Of a stretch of 25,408 bases of DNA, positions 7,735-15,090 are shown in pieces. The stretch spans positions 1 to 25,408 of the forward strand of contig NZ_SVCB01000133.1 of NCBI RefSeq assembly GCF_015058545.1, in the 5' to 3' direction. A model generated the notes under the pieces. The model ran no database searches, was not told where the DNA came from, and saw only the letters and a list, made by a program, of their open reading frames with translations. The first letter of the stretch is position 1. Each line of letters begins with the position of its first letter. Source of the stretch: Veillonella sp. (lineage in GTDB: Bacteria > Bacillota > Negativicutes > Veillonellales > Veillonellaceae). The translations under genes were made by a program, and so were the position numbers.

Positions 7735-10635
7735 CTACATGGCTTCACCAGTCGACAAATCGTATACGCTCACGCCATCGAGCTGCGCACTGCGTTCCGC
7801 CGTGCCCTGCTGACAGGTAAATATCAATATTTGTTCACTTTGGCCGATATGCGCCAATAGCTTCAAGGCCGCATTTTGTCGGCCTTCATCGAAGCGCAAC
7901 AAAATGTCATCCAAAATAATCGGCAATGATTCTACGCGCTGTGCAAACACGCTGGCTAAGCTGAGGCGCAAGGCGAGATATACCTGATCGCCCATGCCGC
8001 TGCTCCAACGTTCCGTCGGTACCACTTCACCGGATGTGAGCACCGCTTCCACATTGGCTGTGCTGTCCCCCAATTGTAAGGTATATTTGCCGTCTGTCAT
8101 CAAAGACAAATATTGCGACGCCTTCGCCATAGCTTCCGGCTGACGGTCTTTTTCATAATCCATCTGCGCCAGTTCCATGAAATGGCTTACCAAAACTTGG
8201 GTCGCCCAGGCCGTTAACGCTTCCTGCAAATCCCCTTCCAGCTGCTGTTCTTCCTGGAGGGCCAAGGACAAAGCCTTATCCTGCGACAAGGTGCGCATCG
8301 CTTCCTGAATCTGACCGCGTTTTTCATACAAAGCAGCTAAACGTTTTTGAAGGGCCGCCATTTCCGAATGGCTTCGTTCCGCTTCGGTCTGCCATTTTTC
8401 TTTGTTGCCCGATTTTAAGCGACGATACAAGGCTTCCTGACCGTCTTTCTTCGGAGCAAACAAGGCCAATTGATCACGGCTCTGTTCATACACTTTTTGC
8501 CACTGCACATATTGATCTTGCAACAATAAACGCTGACGATATTCGCCGGCCGTAGCAACACCGGTCTTTTGTAAAAACTCTTGCTGTTCCAAAAGCAACG
8601 CCTTTTCTTGGCGGCTCCACTGCTCGTATTCTTCATGATAGTTGCGACGCTGTGACTCTTTTTGTTCCCAGCGGACCTGGTTTTGACGATGGGATTTCAA
8701 AAGATTATAAACACGACGCAATTCAATCGGCGTAACCGGAATATCCAATTCCAATTTTTCCCACAAAGCAGCACAACGGGATTCAATATCCTTAAGGCTT
8801 GCCTCATGTTCTGCCAAACGTTTTTCATAATCTTTGTACTGGTTGAAATCCTCCATATACGTATCGTATTCCTGCTTCAAGGCAAAGAATTGATTGTCCG
8901 TCAAAACGCGGCTGGCCCCTTCCGGCAACCAACGCTGCCAAGCTTCCATGGCCGCATTGCCGGCGGCTTCCAATTTCTTACCTTCTTCCAGCCACTGATT
9001 ATGGACCTGTTCATAGCTGTGAATTTTAGCCAGAATTAAATTCTGATTACTGAAGGCCGCCCGTTTAGCCGCCACCGAATCTTCCAAATCCTTAATATCG
9101 GCCGCCGTTTTGGGTTCCGGTAATTCCAAATCACGCGCCATGGCTTTCATTAACTCTTCCCAACGTTCCCGCTGGTGCAAAGCCGCTTCGCGAAGGCCTA
9201 TTAATTTACGACCTTGCTGCCAACCGTAACCAAACGCGCCCGCTGCTAAAACGAAGCAAAGAATCCCTGCCCAAAGACCTATATCAGGAAGCACCATCAT
9301 GAGGACAATACCAATGACAATAAGTGCGATGGCGCCATAGCGATATAAAGGTGACGGGCCGTTTTGGTTGAGTTCATTTTCTTTAGCTAAGCTATTTTCA
9401 TACTCCGTAAAGGCCTGTTTCAATTGGGCCATGCCCGCTTCCAATTCCTTCAAGGAATTCTCTTCATCTTTCACCGTGGAGTTGGCAATGTCCGCCGGCT
9501 CAACCGGTTTACGGCCTTGCCAGTTAAGATAATTATCTTGGGCACTGCGAAGTTCACGAGCCAGTTTTTCACCGGTGGCCCAGTCCACTTTCTCCGGCAT
9601 TTGAGCATCCGCCCGCCAAGCACTATGCAAAGTGCGGGACAAATCCAATTGTTCTTTAACTCGTTTTAAATAGTTACGCCCTTGTTCACAATCTTTTTGA
9701 AGTTGCGTCCACTGGCCTAATTCTTGGAACAGGTTTTCAATCTCTTGACTGTAAACACCCACCAAGGAATCGGGAGCAAAGTTTTCCGGCACGAGCCCCG
9801 CTTCTTTACCGCTCCAGAGCTTCATATTATTACGGCATTCCGTAATCTTTTCGTCCAGTTCATAGAAGGCGTCTTTTTCAAGCAAATCTGTAACCGCATA
9901 GGTATTCATCTGCTCTTTTGCATGTTCCGCCCGTTTATATACATCCCAGGCGCGTAACACAAGATCCACGTCTTTGCCGTAATCTTGCCATTCTTTGAGG
10001 CGCTCCTGCAATTCCTTTTCCGTTGTGGCGATGCCGTCCAACTCCTGTTGGTACGCCGTATAAGCCTCTTCATTTTTACCGAGGTCCGCCATCTTTTCAC
10101 GGATCTGTTTCAACCGTTCCATGAGCACATTGATCTTGCGCTTGCCGTTCGCCGACGCTACGAGCAAATCGGAGGAGGCTTTTTCAATATCCTTCACCGC
10201 CGTACTGAGGCGTTCGCCCCCCTCGCCGCCGAAGAAACGGGCTCGCACTTCCACTTCGGCCAGCACATCGGCACCTTGCAATTCATCAACGGTAATGGCA
10301 AAAATTCTATCATAGGTCTTTTTGTCGAGACCATGCCACCATAGAGCCGCCGGTTCTTCCGAAATCGGCCCTTTGCCTAAAGGATAGAAGTTAAGCTTTT
10401 TGCCGTCTCGGCCGATATGATAGGACACGCCGTCCCGTTCTACCACAAGATATCCCGAGCCGTAGCCGTAAGTTTTACTTTTTTTACCAAACAACAAAAA
10501 GCGAAGGGCTTCCAATAAAGAGGTCTTGCCGCTTTCGTTGGGGCCGTAAATAACTTGTACCCCTTCACCGGCCGGTGTGAACGACCATTCGTGATAAGGG
10601 CCAAATTCCTTAATATATATTTCCTTAATCCTCAT
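7735..10635 (-). CDS. yhaN: YhaN-like SMC/Rad50-type ATPase
   Basis: 966 residues. Walker A is GPNESGKTS (31-39), the form typical of RecF/SbcC/YhaN-like proteins. The C-terminal half of the ATPase carries the ABC signature region RWSSGMGDQVYLALR (about 875) and Walker B LPIILDD (about 905). Between them are long Glu/Gln/Lys-rich coiled-coil arms. A strongly hydrophobic pair of segments at about 430-472 (IALIVIGIVLMMVLP, then GILCFVLAAGAFGYG) interrupts the coiled coil, as in other YhaN proteins, and suggests membrane association. Its start overlaps the end of the yhaO-like gene by 11 bases, with GGGAG 6 bases before the ATG, so the two are translationally coupled. By family it should form a nuclease-ATPase complex acting on DNA ends, like SbcCD; the cellular role is poorly known. 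Confidence 0.88.
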   Translation of the reverse strand: MRIKEIYIKEFGPYHEWSFTPAGEGVQVIYGPNESGKTSLLEALRFLLFGKKSKTYGYGSGYLVVERDGVSYHIGRDGKKLNFYPLGKGPISEEPAALWWHGLDKKTYDRIFAITVDELQGADVLAEVEVRARFFGGEGGERLSTAVKDIEKASSDLLVASANGKRKINVLMERLKQIREKMADLGKNEEAYTAYQQELDGIATTEKELQERLKEWQDYGKDVDLVLRAWDVYKRAEHAKEQMNTYAVTDLLEKDAFYELDEKITECRNNMKLWSGKEAGLVPENFAPDSLVGVYSQEIENLFQELGQWTQLQKDCEQGRNYLKRVKEQLDLSRTLHSAWRADAQMPEKVDWATGEKLARELRSAQDNYLNWQGRKPVEPADIANSTVKDEENSLKELEAGMAQLKQAFTEYENSLAKENELNQNGPSPLYRYGAIALIVIGIVLMMVLPDIGLWAGILCFVLAAGAFGYGWQQGRKLIGLREAALHQRERWEELMKAMARDLELPEPKTAADIKDLEDSVAAKRAAFSNQNLILAKIHSYEQVHNQWLEEGKKLEAAGNAAMEAWQRWLPEGASRVLTDNQFFALKQEYDTYMEDFNQYKDYEKRLAEHEASLKDIESRCAALWEKLELDIPVTPIELRRVYNLLKSHRQNQVRWEQKESQRRNYHEEYEQWSRQEKALLLEQQEFLQKTGVATAGEYRQRLLLQDQYVQWQKVYEQSRDQLALFAPKKDGQEALYRRLKSGNKEKWQTEAERSHSEMAALQKRLAALYEKRGQIQEAMRTLSQDKALSLALQEEQQLEGDLQEALTAWATQVLVSHFMELAQMDYEKDRQPEAMAKASQYLSLMTDGKYTLQLGDSTANVEAVLTSGEVVPTERWSSGMGDQVYLALRLSLASVFAQRVESLPIILDDILLRFDEGRQNAALKLLAHIGQSEQILIFTCQQGTAERSAQLDGVSVYDLSTGEAM

Positions 10636-11893
10636 CCGTATCTCCCATGAGACAACGAGCGCCTTCCGCTTCCGCTCGTCGCAATGCGTCTAATAAAACA
10701 TCATCTGTCAACAGTTCCTGATACATACCGAGTCGTTTACTTTCCGGCCGTTCCGCAATTAGATTGCGAATCGTGGAAGCTCGCTCCACGGCCGGCAGTT
10801 TGGCGATGGTATCATAACTGCGCAAATAGTCGCCTACCATATCTTCCATTTCGCGGCGCGCCGTCCAGTCCGTTACGCCCCGCGTGCGGTCCACGATACT
10901 GAAAGGCATGACGAAATTAAACTTATTTCGTTCCTCCGCCTGTGCCATTTCAAGCCAAGTTTGGCGCACTTCGTCTTGACTGCAAAGTTCATACAGGGCA
11001 CCTTCGCCGGTAAGTACAATTTCGAGGAGTACCTGCTTTTTCAATTTGCGCAGCATTTCCTTCTTATGACGAATCATTTCCACCATATCGCCGGTACTGC
11101 CCAGCGCGCCAATATCGATGGTTACCTGCTCAAAGCGAATCGGTGCGGTTTCGTGAAACTGCATGGTCACGCGACCTTTGGCGGTCACATCTACTAAATA
11201 GCAGCCTTTAGGGCCCAATTCTTTTTTATGAAGGCCTTGAATATTGCCGGCATAAACCACATAGGGCGTTTCGTTTAACACCTGCCGTTTATGAATATGG
11301 CCGACAGCCCAATAGCTCATAGGCGACGCCGTAAGTTCCCCCAACGTAGTAGGGCCCACCGTTTCGTGCTCACCGGCTGAACCTACGGTACCGTGAAAAA
11401 TCCCGATGGAAAAAGGATCGTCCGACCAAGGTTTCAATTGCTGTGCCACATTGTCGGCCCGGTTCTGATTGCTCGTACTGATGCCGTAGATATACGCAAC
11501 CACCTTGTTTTTCACATATAAAGGCTGTCGCTCGCTCTCTTTGGCGCTGAACACATACACGGAACTTGGCAAGCTGATTTTGGCCGCCCAACTTTCTGCC
11601 GGGTCATGATTCCCCTGTACTAAAAATACGGGAATCTTATGCTCGCTTAAACGTTCACATTCATAGGCGAAACGCACCTGTGCTTCCAAATTATGTTTTT
11701 CACTATCATAAATATCGCCCGTAATCAGCACGGCATGAACCTGCTGTTCGATGGCAAAATCCACAATATTCGTAAACGACTGATAGGTAGCACGATTGAC
11801 TGCCTCGTCCACTTGCTTACCTAATGATTTCAAATATTTAAAAGGAGTCCCCAAGTGAAGGTCTCCGCATTGTATAAAGCGAAATGGTATCAT
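10625..11893 (-). CDS. yhaO: YhaO-like metallophosphoesterase, predicted DNA exonuclease
   Basis: 422 residues, SbcD/Mre11-type calcineurin-like phosphoesterase. The metal-binding motifs are all present: GDLHLG (Asp11, His13), GDIYD (Asp60), GNHD (Asn95, His96, Asp97), FHG (His167) and GHIH (His199, His201). A C-terminal region of about 170 residues after the nuclease core would contact the ATPase partner. It starts one base after the MocR gene's stop (TGA-G-ATG) and overlaps the yhaN start, so three genes share one transcript. By analogy with SbcD/Mre11 it is expected to be a manganese-dependent nuclease in a complex with YhaN; the pairing is seen in the sequence, the biochemistry is inferred. 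Confidence 0.9.
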   Translation of the reverse strand: MIPFRFIQCGDLHLGTPFKYLKSLGKQVDEAVNRATYQSFTNIVDFAIEQQVHAVLITGDIYDSEKHNLEAQVRFAYECERLSEHKIPVFLVQGNHDPAESWAAKISLPSSVYVFSAKESERQPLYVKNKVVAYIYGISTSNQNRADNVAQQLKPWSDDPFSIGIFHGTVGSAGEHETVGPTTLGELTASPMSYWAVGHIHKRQVLNETPYVVYAGNIQGLHKKELGPKGCYLVDVTAKGRVTMQFHETAPIRFEQVTIDIGALGSTGDMVEMIRHKKEMLRKLKKQVLLEIVLTGEGALYELCSQDEVRQTWLEMAQAEERNKFNFVMPFSIVDRTRGVTDWTARREMEDMVGDYLRSYDTIAKLPAVERASTIRNLIAERPESKRLGMYQELLTDDVLLDALRRAEAEGARCLMGDTDED

Positions 11894-11894
11894 C

Positions 11895-13415
11895 TCACAT
11901 TCCTTTCCAAGCGTTACCCAGTTCTTTTACGGCCGCTTCCAATTCGTTGGTCGGAATCGCACTGAACGACAACAGACAACGTACTTCGTCATCGCCGTCC
12001 GCTTCAATGCGCACATCACAACCGGCCTCACGGGCTTTTTGCAAAAGAGCGTCCGCTCCCTTATCCGTAAAAATCGTAAGACCTATATAAACACCGCCTT
12101 CCGGCAGATATACTTTAACGGTATCGCCAAATGTTTGCTGCAACTGTGCCGCTAACACTTTACTTTTATCCGCATAGTGCTTACGCAAACGGCGAATTTG
12201 TTTGGACCACTCGCCATCCTTAATATAACGCGCCCATACGAGCTGCTCCATGACACCGGCGCTTTGCCGATACGATGTGCGATAGGTTAAAAAATCGCGC
12301 CACAGCACCGGTGGCAAAACCATGTAGCTGATGCGAATGGATGGGGGCAACACTTTGGACGGCGTCCCCAAATAGATAACCCGCTCCGTCGTGGCCATCC
12401 CCTGCAAGGAGGAAATGGGCCGTCCGTAATAGCGAAGTTCGCTGTCATAATCATCTTCAATGAGATAACTGTTTTGCTCCGCCGCCCAGTGTAACAATTC
12501 CTTACGTCGGCCTACACTCATGACTCGGCCCTGCCTGTCGCCATGAGACGGCGTGCAGTACAAGGCCTCCACACCGGCTTTGCGTAAGTCTTTTAATAAG
12601 GTTTCGCTATGCTGGTCCACGGTGATAACGGTAAATCCGTAATCGTTAAAAATATGCGTTACCCCGATGATAACGCTGGCATCAACGGCCACCGTGGTGA
12701 GGCCGGCCCGTTTTAAAAGAGCTGCCAGCATCATGACCATGGCCTGGGTACCGCTGCCGATAATAATATGATCCACCGTGGTGCGCACAGCGCGGGCATT
12801 ATTCAAATACTTCGCTAGCTCAGCCCGCAGTTCCGGTTCCCCTTGCGGATGGCCGTATGCCAAAAGCCGTTCCGGTTCACGCAAGATATAACCGATATAA
12901 CGCTTCCACCGCGTATAGTCAAAACCCTCCGGATCCATGGCGCCGGTAGCAAAATTATAGCGAATCGGTATGGCCTGTGTTCCGTTAGCGGGTAATTCGT
13001 CTTGATTAGTGGGCCTAATTGGAACCTCATAAGGGCCGTTTTTTAGCATGCCTCTAGTGTCCAATTCTGTTATCGTTTCGCCTGAACTATTGTCAACCGC
13101 GGCAGCAGACTCGTTACCGTCATACGAGTTGTCAACGTCATAATCCTTTTCAAAATGAGCGCCGTTATCCAATAAAATCGGTAAAGGCAACACTTCATAG
13201 GGCGAGCGATCATGCGCCTTAATATAGCCTTCCGCAGCCAGCTGCAAATAGGCCTGCTCCACCGTAATCTTGCTGACACCCACTTCACCGGCCAACGAAC
13301 GTACCGACGGTAAACGGGAACCGGCCGCATATTGCCCGTGCTCAATTCGAGATTTAAGGTACTGATAAATCTGTTCATATAAAGGGGTGACACTATTTCG
13401 TTCAATTGTTAACAG
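11895..13415 (-). CDS. MocR-type GntR regulator with aminotransferase domain, probable CTG start
   Basis: About 506 residues if it starts at CTG 13415. The first 75 residues form a GntR-type winged helix (TPLYEQIYQYLKSRIEHGQY, then SRLPSVRSLAGEVGVSKITV). An unusually long acidic linker (about residues 80-150) leads to a fold-type I aminotransferase domain with EDDYDSELRYYGRP and GTPSKVLPPSIR, where Lys354 should bind PLP. The frame has no ATG, GTG or TTG before a TTG at 13295, but starting there would delete most of the DNA-binding domain. GAGGGGG lies 8 bases before the CTG. MocR proteins usually sense PLP or an amino-compound. The gene is divergent from bioB and heads the yhaO-yhaN operon, so its targets could be either. 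A sequencing error creating the missing start is an alternative. Confidence 0.85.
   Translation of the reverse strand: MLTIERNSVTPLYEQIYQYLKSRIEHGQYAAGSRLPSVRSLAGEVGVSKITVEQAYLQLAAEGYIKAHDRSPYEVLPLPILLDNGAHFEKDYDVDNSYDGNESAAAVDNSSGETITELDTRGMLKNGPYEVPIRPTNQDELPANGTQAIPIRYNFATGAMDPEGFDYTRWKRYIGYILREPERLLAYGHPQGEPELRAELAKYLNNARAVRTTVDHIIIGSGTQAMVMMLAALLKRAGLTTVAVDASVIIGVTHIFNDYGFTVITVDQHSETLLKDLRKAGVEALYCTPSHGDRQGRVMSVGRRKELLHWAAEQNSYLIEDDYDSELRYYGRPISSLQGMATTERVIYLGTPSKVLPPSIRISYMVLPPVLWRDFLTYRTSYRQSAGVMEQLVWARYIKDGEWSKQIRRLRKHYADKSKVLAAQLQQTFGDTVKVYLPEGGVYIGLTIFTDKGADALLQKAREAGCDVRIEADGDDEVRCLLSFSAIPTNELEAAVKELGNAWKGM
13405..13413. promoter_or_regulatory. BirA-type half-site at the MocR start codon
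   Basis: ATTGTTAAC, the same 9-mer found twice more at 13552-13560 and 13581-13589 near bioB, covers the proposed CTG start of the regulator gene. I see no paired half-site at the right distance, so binding is doubtful. Confidence 0.3.
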
Positions 13416-13476
13416 ATGCCTCGCCCCCTCACCGACTTTTAAGCCGTGTAAAACAATACTTACTACATTACTTCTT

Positions 13477-13505
13477 ATTTTATCACAGCCTCTTGAAAAT
13501 GGTAA
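13477..13505 (-). promoter_or_regulatory. Candidate promoter of the mocR-yhaO-yhaN operon
   Basis: On the minus strand TTACCA (13500-13505) and TAAAAT (13477-13482) are 17 bases apart. The -10 is good (5/6) and the -35 is weak (4/6). It would give a leader of about 55 bases before the CTG start. A perfect palindrome, TTGTAAA-TTT-TTTACAA, lies just upstream at 13523-13539, where an operator for this divergent region could be. Confidence 0.45.
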
Positions 13506-13522
13506 TCTGTCCTATCCATTTT

Positions 13523-13539
13523 TTGTAAATTTTTTACAA
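13523..13539. promoter_or_regulatory. 17-base palindrome between mocR and bioB
   Basis: TTGTAAATTTTTTACAA is a perfect inverted repeat (7-base arms, 3-base centre). It lies 18 bases upstream of the candidate mocR -35 and 69 bases upstream of the bioB operator. The arms resemble the TTGTAAAC half-site of E. coli BirA but are too close together for BirA. Autoregulation by the MocR protein is possible; AT-richness makes chance possible too. Confidence 0.4.
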
Positions 13540-13581
13540 ACTGACATTACAATTGTTAACCATATTTATAATTTTCGGTTA

Positions 13582-13614
13582 TTGTTAACTATGATTAAAA
13601 TTCATGGTTGACTA
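13582..13614 (+). promoter_or_regulatory. BirA-type operator of bioB
   Basis: TTGTTAACT, a 15-base spacer, then GGTTGACTA. The known BirA box of Firmicutes is close to TTGTTAACC-N14..16-GGTTAACAA, so the left arm is nearly perfect and the right arm has two changes in the core. The right arm contains the bioB -35 hexamer, so bound BirA would block RNA polymerase. An additional exact half-site, ATTGTTAAC, sits at 13552-13560. The geometry equals that of the operator at 20048-20080. Confidence 0.72.
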
Positions 13615-13636
13615 TCTTAAATCATGTTCGTATAAT
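13608..13636 (+). promoter_or_regulatory. bioB promoter
   Basis: TTGACT (13608-13613), 17 bases, TATAAT (13631-13636). Transcription should begin near 13643, giving a leader of about 88 bases. The leader has a small GCTC-CCAGGTA-GAGC hairpin near 13681-13695 and ends with GAGGTG 7 bases before the bioB ATG. Confidence 0.85.
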
Positions 13637-13730
13637 ATAGGCAACGGCTAATGGTTAATATCAAGTAGACCCACAGCCGAAGCTCCCAGGTAGAGCGGGA
13701 TAAACTAAAGAAATACAGAGGTGTAGGTTC

Positions 13731-14756
13731 ATGACAACAAAACAAACTATTGGCTATGAAGAAATTATTGCGTACGCCCAACGCATCTTAGATGGTGGTG
13801 AAATCACCCCAAAGGAAGCAGAAGAATTAATTCATGTTTCCGACGAAGATACAATGATTTTATTGGCTATGGCCGATAAAATTCGTCAAAAATTCAGCGG
13901 CAACGAAGTTGACCTTTGTGCGATTGTTAACGCACGTTCCGGCAAATGCCCTGAAAACTGTAAATTCTGCGCCCAATCGGCTCATCACGAAACAGGCGTT
14001 ACCGTATATCCGTTTATGAGCGAAGAAGATATTGTGGAACATGCTCGTAAAGCGAAAGAAGCCGGTGCTATCCGCTTCTCCATCGTAACCAGCGGTCGTA
14101 ACACCAATAATCCTAAAGAATTTGAACAGATTTTGAGTGCCCTTCGTCGTATTCACGAAGAAACAGGCCTTGAAATTTGCTGCTCCTTAGGTCTTCTTAC
14201 TTACGAACAGGCTGTTCAATTGAAAGCTATCGGTGTAACTCGTTACCATTCCAATATCGAAACGGCACCAAGCAACTTCCCTAACATTTGCAGCACTCAT
14301 AACTTTGCTGACAAAATGTCCACTATTGAAAACGCTAAAAAAGCAGGCATCCGCGTATGCTCCGGCGGTATCCTCGGCCTCAATGAAACCTTGGAACAAC
14401 GCGTTGAAATGGCTTATGAATTAAAACGTCTCGGCATCGATTCCGTGCCGCTCAATATTTTGAATCCAATCAAAGGCACACCATTTGAACACAACAAACC
14501 ATTGCCTCCATTGGAAATTTTACGTACATTTGCCATGTTCCGTTTCGTATTGCCACATGCTCAGATTCGTACAGCCGGCGGTCGTGAAGTTAACCTCCGC
14601 GACTTACAGGCCTTAGCATTATCCGGCGGTCTCAACGGCATCATGGTCGGCGGTTACTTAACCACCGATGGTCGTTCCCCACTCCAAGACTTACAGATGA
14701 TTGAAGACTTACATTTGGAACGCACCGCGCCACAGCCTATTCAAACTCAGGCTTAA
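13731..14756 (+). CDS. bioB: Biotin synthase
   Basis: 341 residues, a radical-SAM enzyme that inserts sulfur into dethiobiotin to make biotin, the last step of the pathway. The radical-SAM cluster motif CPENCKFC gives Cys73, Cys77 and Cys80. The typical NARSGKC lead-in, YHSNIETAPSNFPNIC and GIRVCSGGILGLNE segments and the C-terminal RTAGGREVNLRDLQALAL motif are all present, so the [2Fe-2S] ligands and fold appear intact. GAGGTG lies 7 bases ahead of the ATG. It is monocistronic: a BirA-controlled promoter precedes it and two terminators follow. The bioW/bioF genes are 6 kb away on the same strand. Confidence 0.97.
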   Translation: MTTKQTIGYEEIIAYAQRILDGGEITPKEAEELIHVSDEDTMILLAMADKIRQKFSGNEVDLCAIVNARSGKCPENCKFCAQSAHHETGVTVYPFMSEEDIVEHARKAKEAGAIRFSIVTSGRNTNNPKEFEQILSALRRIHEETGLEICCSLGLLTYEQAVQLKAIGVTRYHSNIETAPSNFPNICSTHNFADKMSTIENAKKAGIRVCSGGILGLNETLEQRVEMAYELKRLGIDSVPLNILNPIKGTPFEHNKPLPPLEILRTFAMFRFVLPHAQIRTAGGREVNLRDLQALALSGGLNGIMVGGYLTTDGRSPLQDLQMIEDLHLERTAPQPIQTQA

Positions 14757-14769
14757 TTCGTTAACACTT

Positions 14770-14850
14770 CATTGCCGGCAACTTCATCACAACAGTTTGC
14801 CATCAACTTCATCCGTGACAAGCTGACAACTAACTTCATCTCCGGCAATG
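14770..14850. repeat. Inverted repeat with internal AACTTCATC repeats after bioB
   Basis: CATTGCCGG (14770-14778) and CCGGCAATG (14842-14850) are perfect inverted arms with 63 bases between them. Inside the loop AACTTCATC occurs at 14780, 14805 and 14832, about 25-27 bases apart, and a variant CACTTCAT overlaps the left arm. It lies in the bioB 3' UTR, before the terminator. No coding potential is evident. Confidence 0.6.
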
Positions 14851-14904
14851 AATGTTTATAAAAAAATTTTTCATTAACTTTCTTCAAACACACTACAATA
14901 TTAC

Positions 14905-14942
14905 AACCTAAAAAGGACCCCTCACAGGGTCCTTTTTAGGTT
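14905..14942 (+). terminator. bioB terminator
   Basis: A perfect 16-bp stem, AACCTAAAAAGGACCC / GGGTCCTTTTTAGGTT, with a CTCACA loop. The stem contains the T run, as is usual for bidirectional terminators. It is about 150 bases past the bioB stop. Confidence 0.9.
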
Positions 14943-14947
14943 AACAA

Positions 14948-14987
14948 AAACGGTCTTACTCACCCCTAAGCGAAAGTAAGACCGTTT
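14948..14987 (-). terminator. Terminator of the DUF445 operon (works both ways)
   Basis: A perfect 13-bp stem, AAACGGTCTTACT / AGTAAGACCGTTT, with a 14-base loop. On the minus strand it is followed by GTTTTTG, so it ends the leftward DUF445 transcript; on the plus strand it is a back-up for bioB (TTTATTTTTA follows). It begins 6 bases after the bioB terminator. Confidence 0.85.
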
Positions 14988-14995
14988 ATTTTTAG

Positions 14996-15048
14996 CCAAT
15001 CAAACTGACCGCACTTTAACCAATCAGCACAAACCAGTGACACTTTGG
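14996..15048. repeat. Two diverged direct repeats between bioB and DUF445 genes
   Basis: CCAATCA...CACTTTAA (24 bases, 14996-15019) is followed directly by CCAATCA...ACACTTTGG (29 bases, 15020-15048), then a partial third CAAATCATC. The copies differ by insertions of a few bases. No gene or known element explains them. Confidence 0.5.
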
Positions 15049-15090
15049 CAAATCATCATTAGCCACCGAATTTTTCAGTAAAAAATGAGC

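Noticed and set aside
13070..13405. Alternative frame starting at a TTG at the mocR start (111 codons)
   Set aside because: The winged-helix sequence is in the other frame; this one has no family similarity and is Arg/Trp-rich, as expected of a shadow frame.
13681..13695. tRNA-like D-arm (GCTCCCAGGTAGAGC) in the bioB leader
   Set aside because: No anticodon arm, T arm or acceptor stem can be formed around it; it is a small leader hairpin at most.
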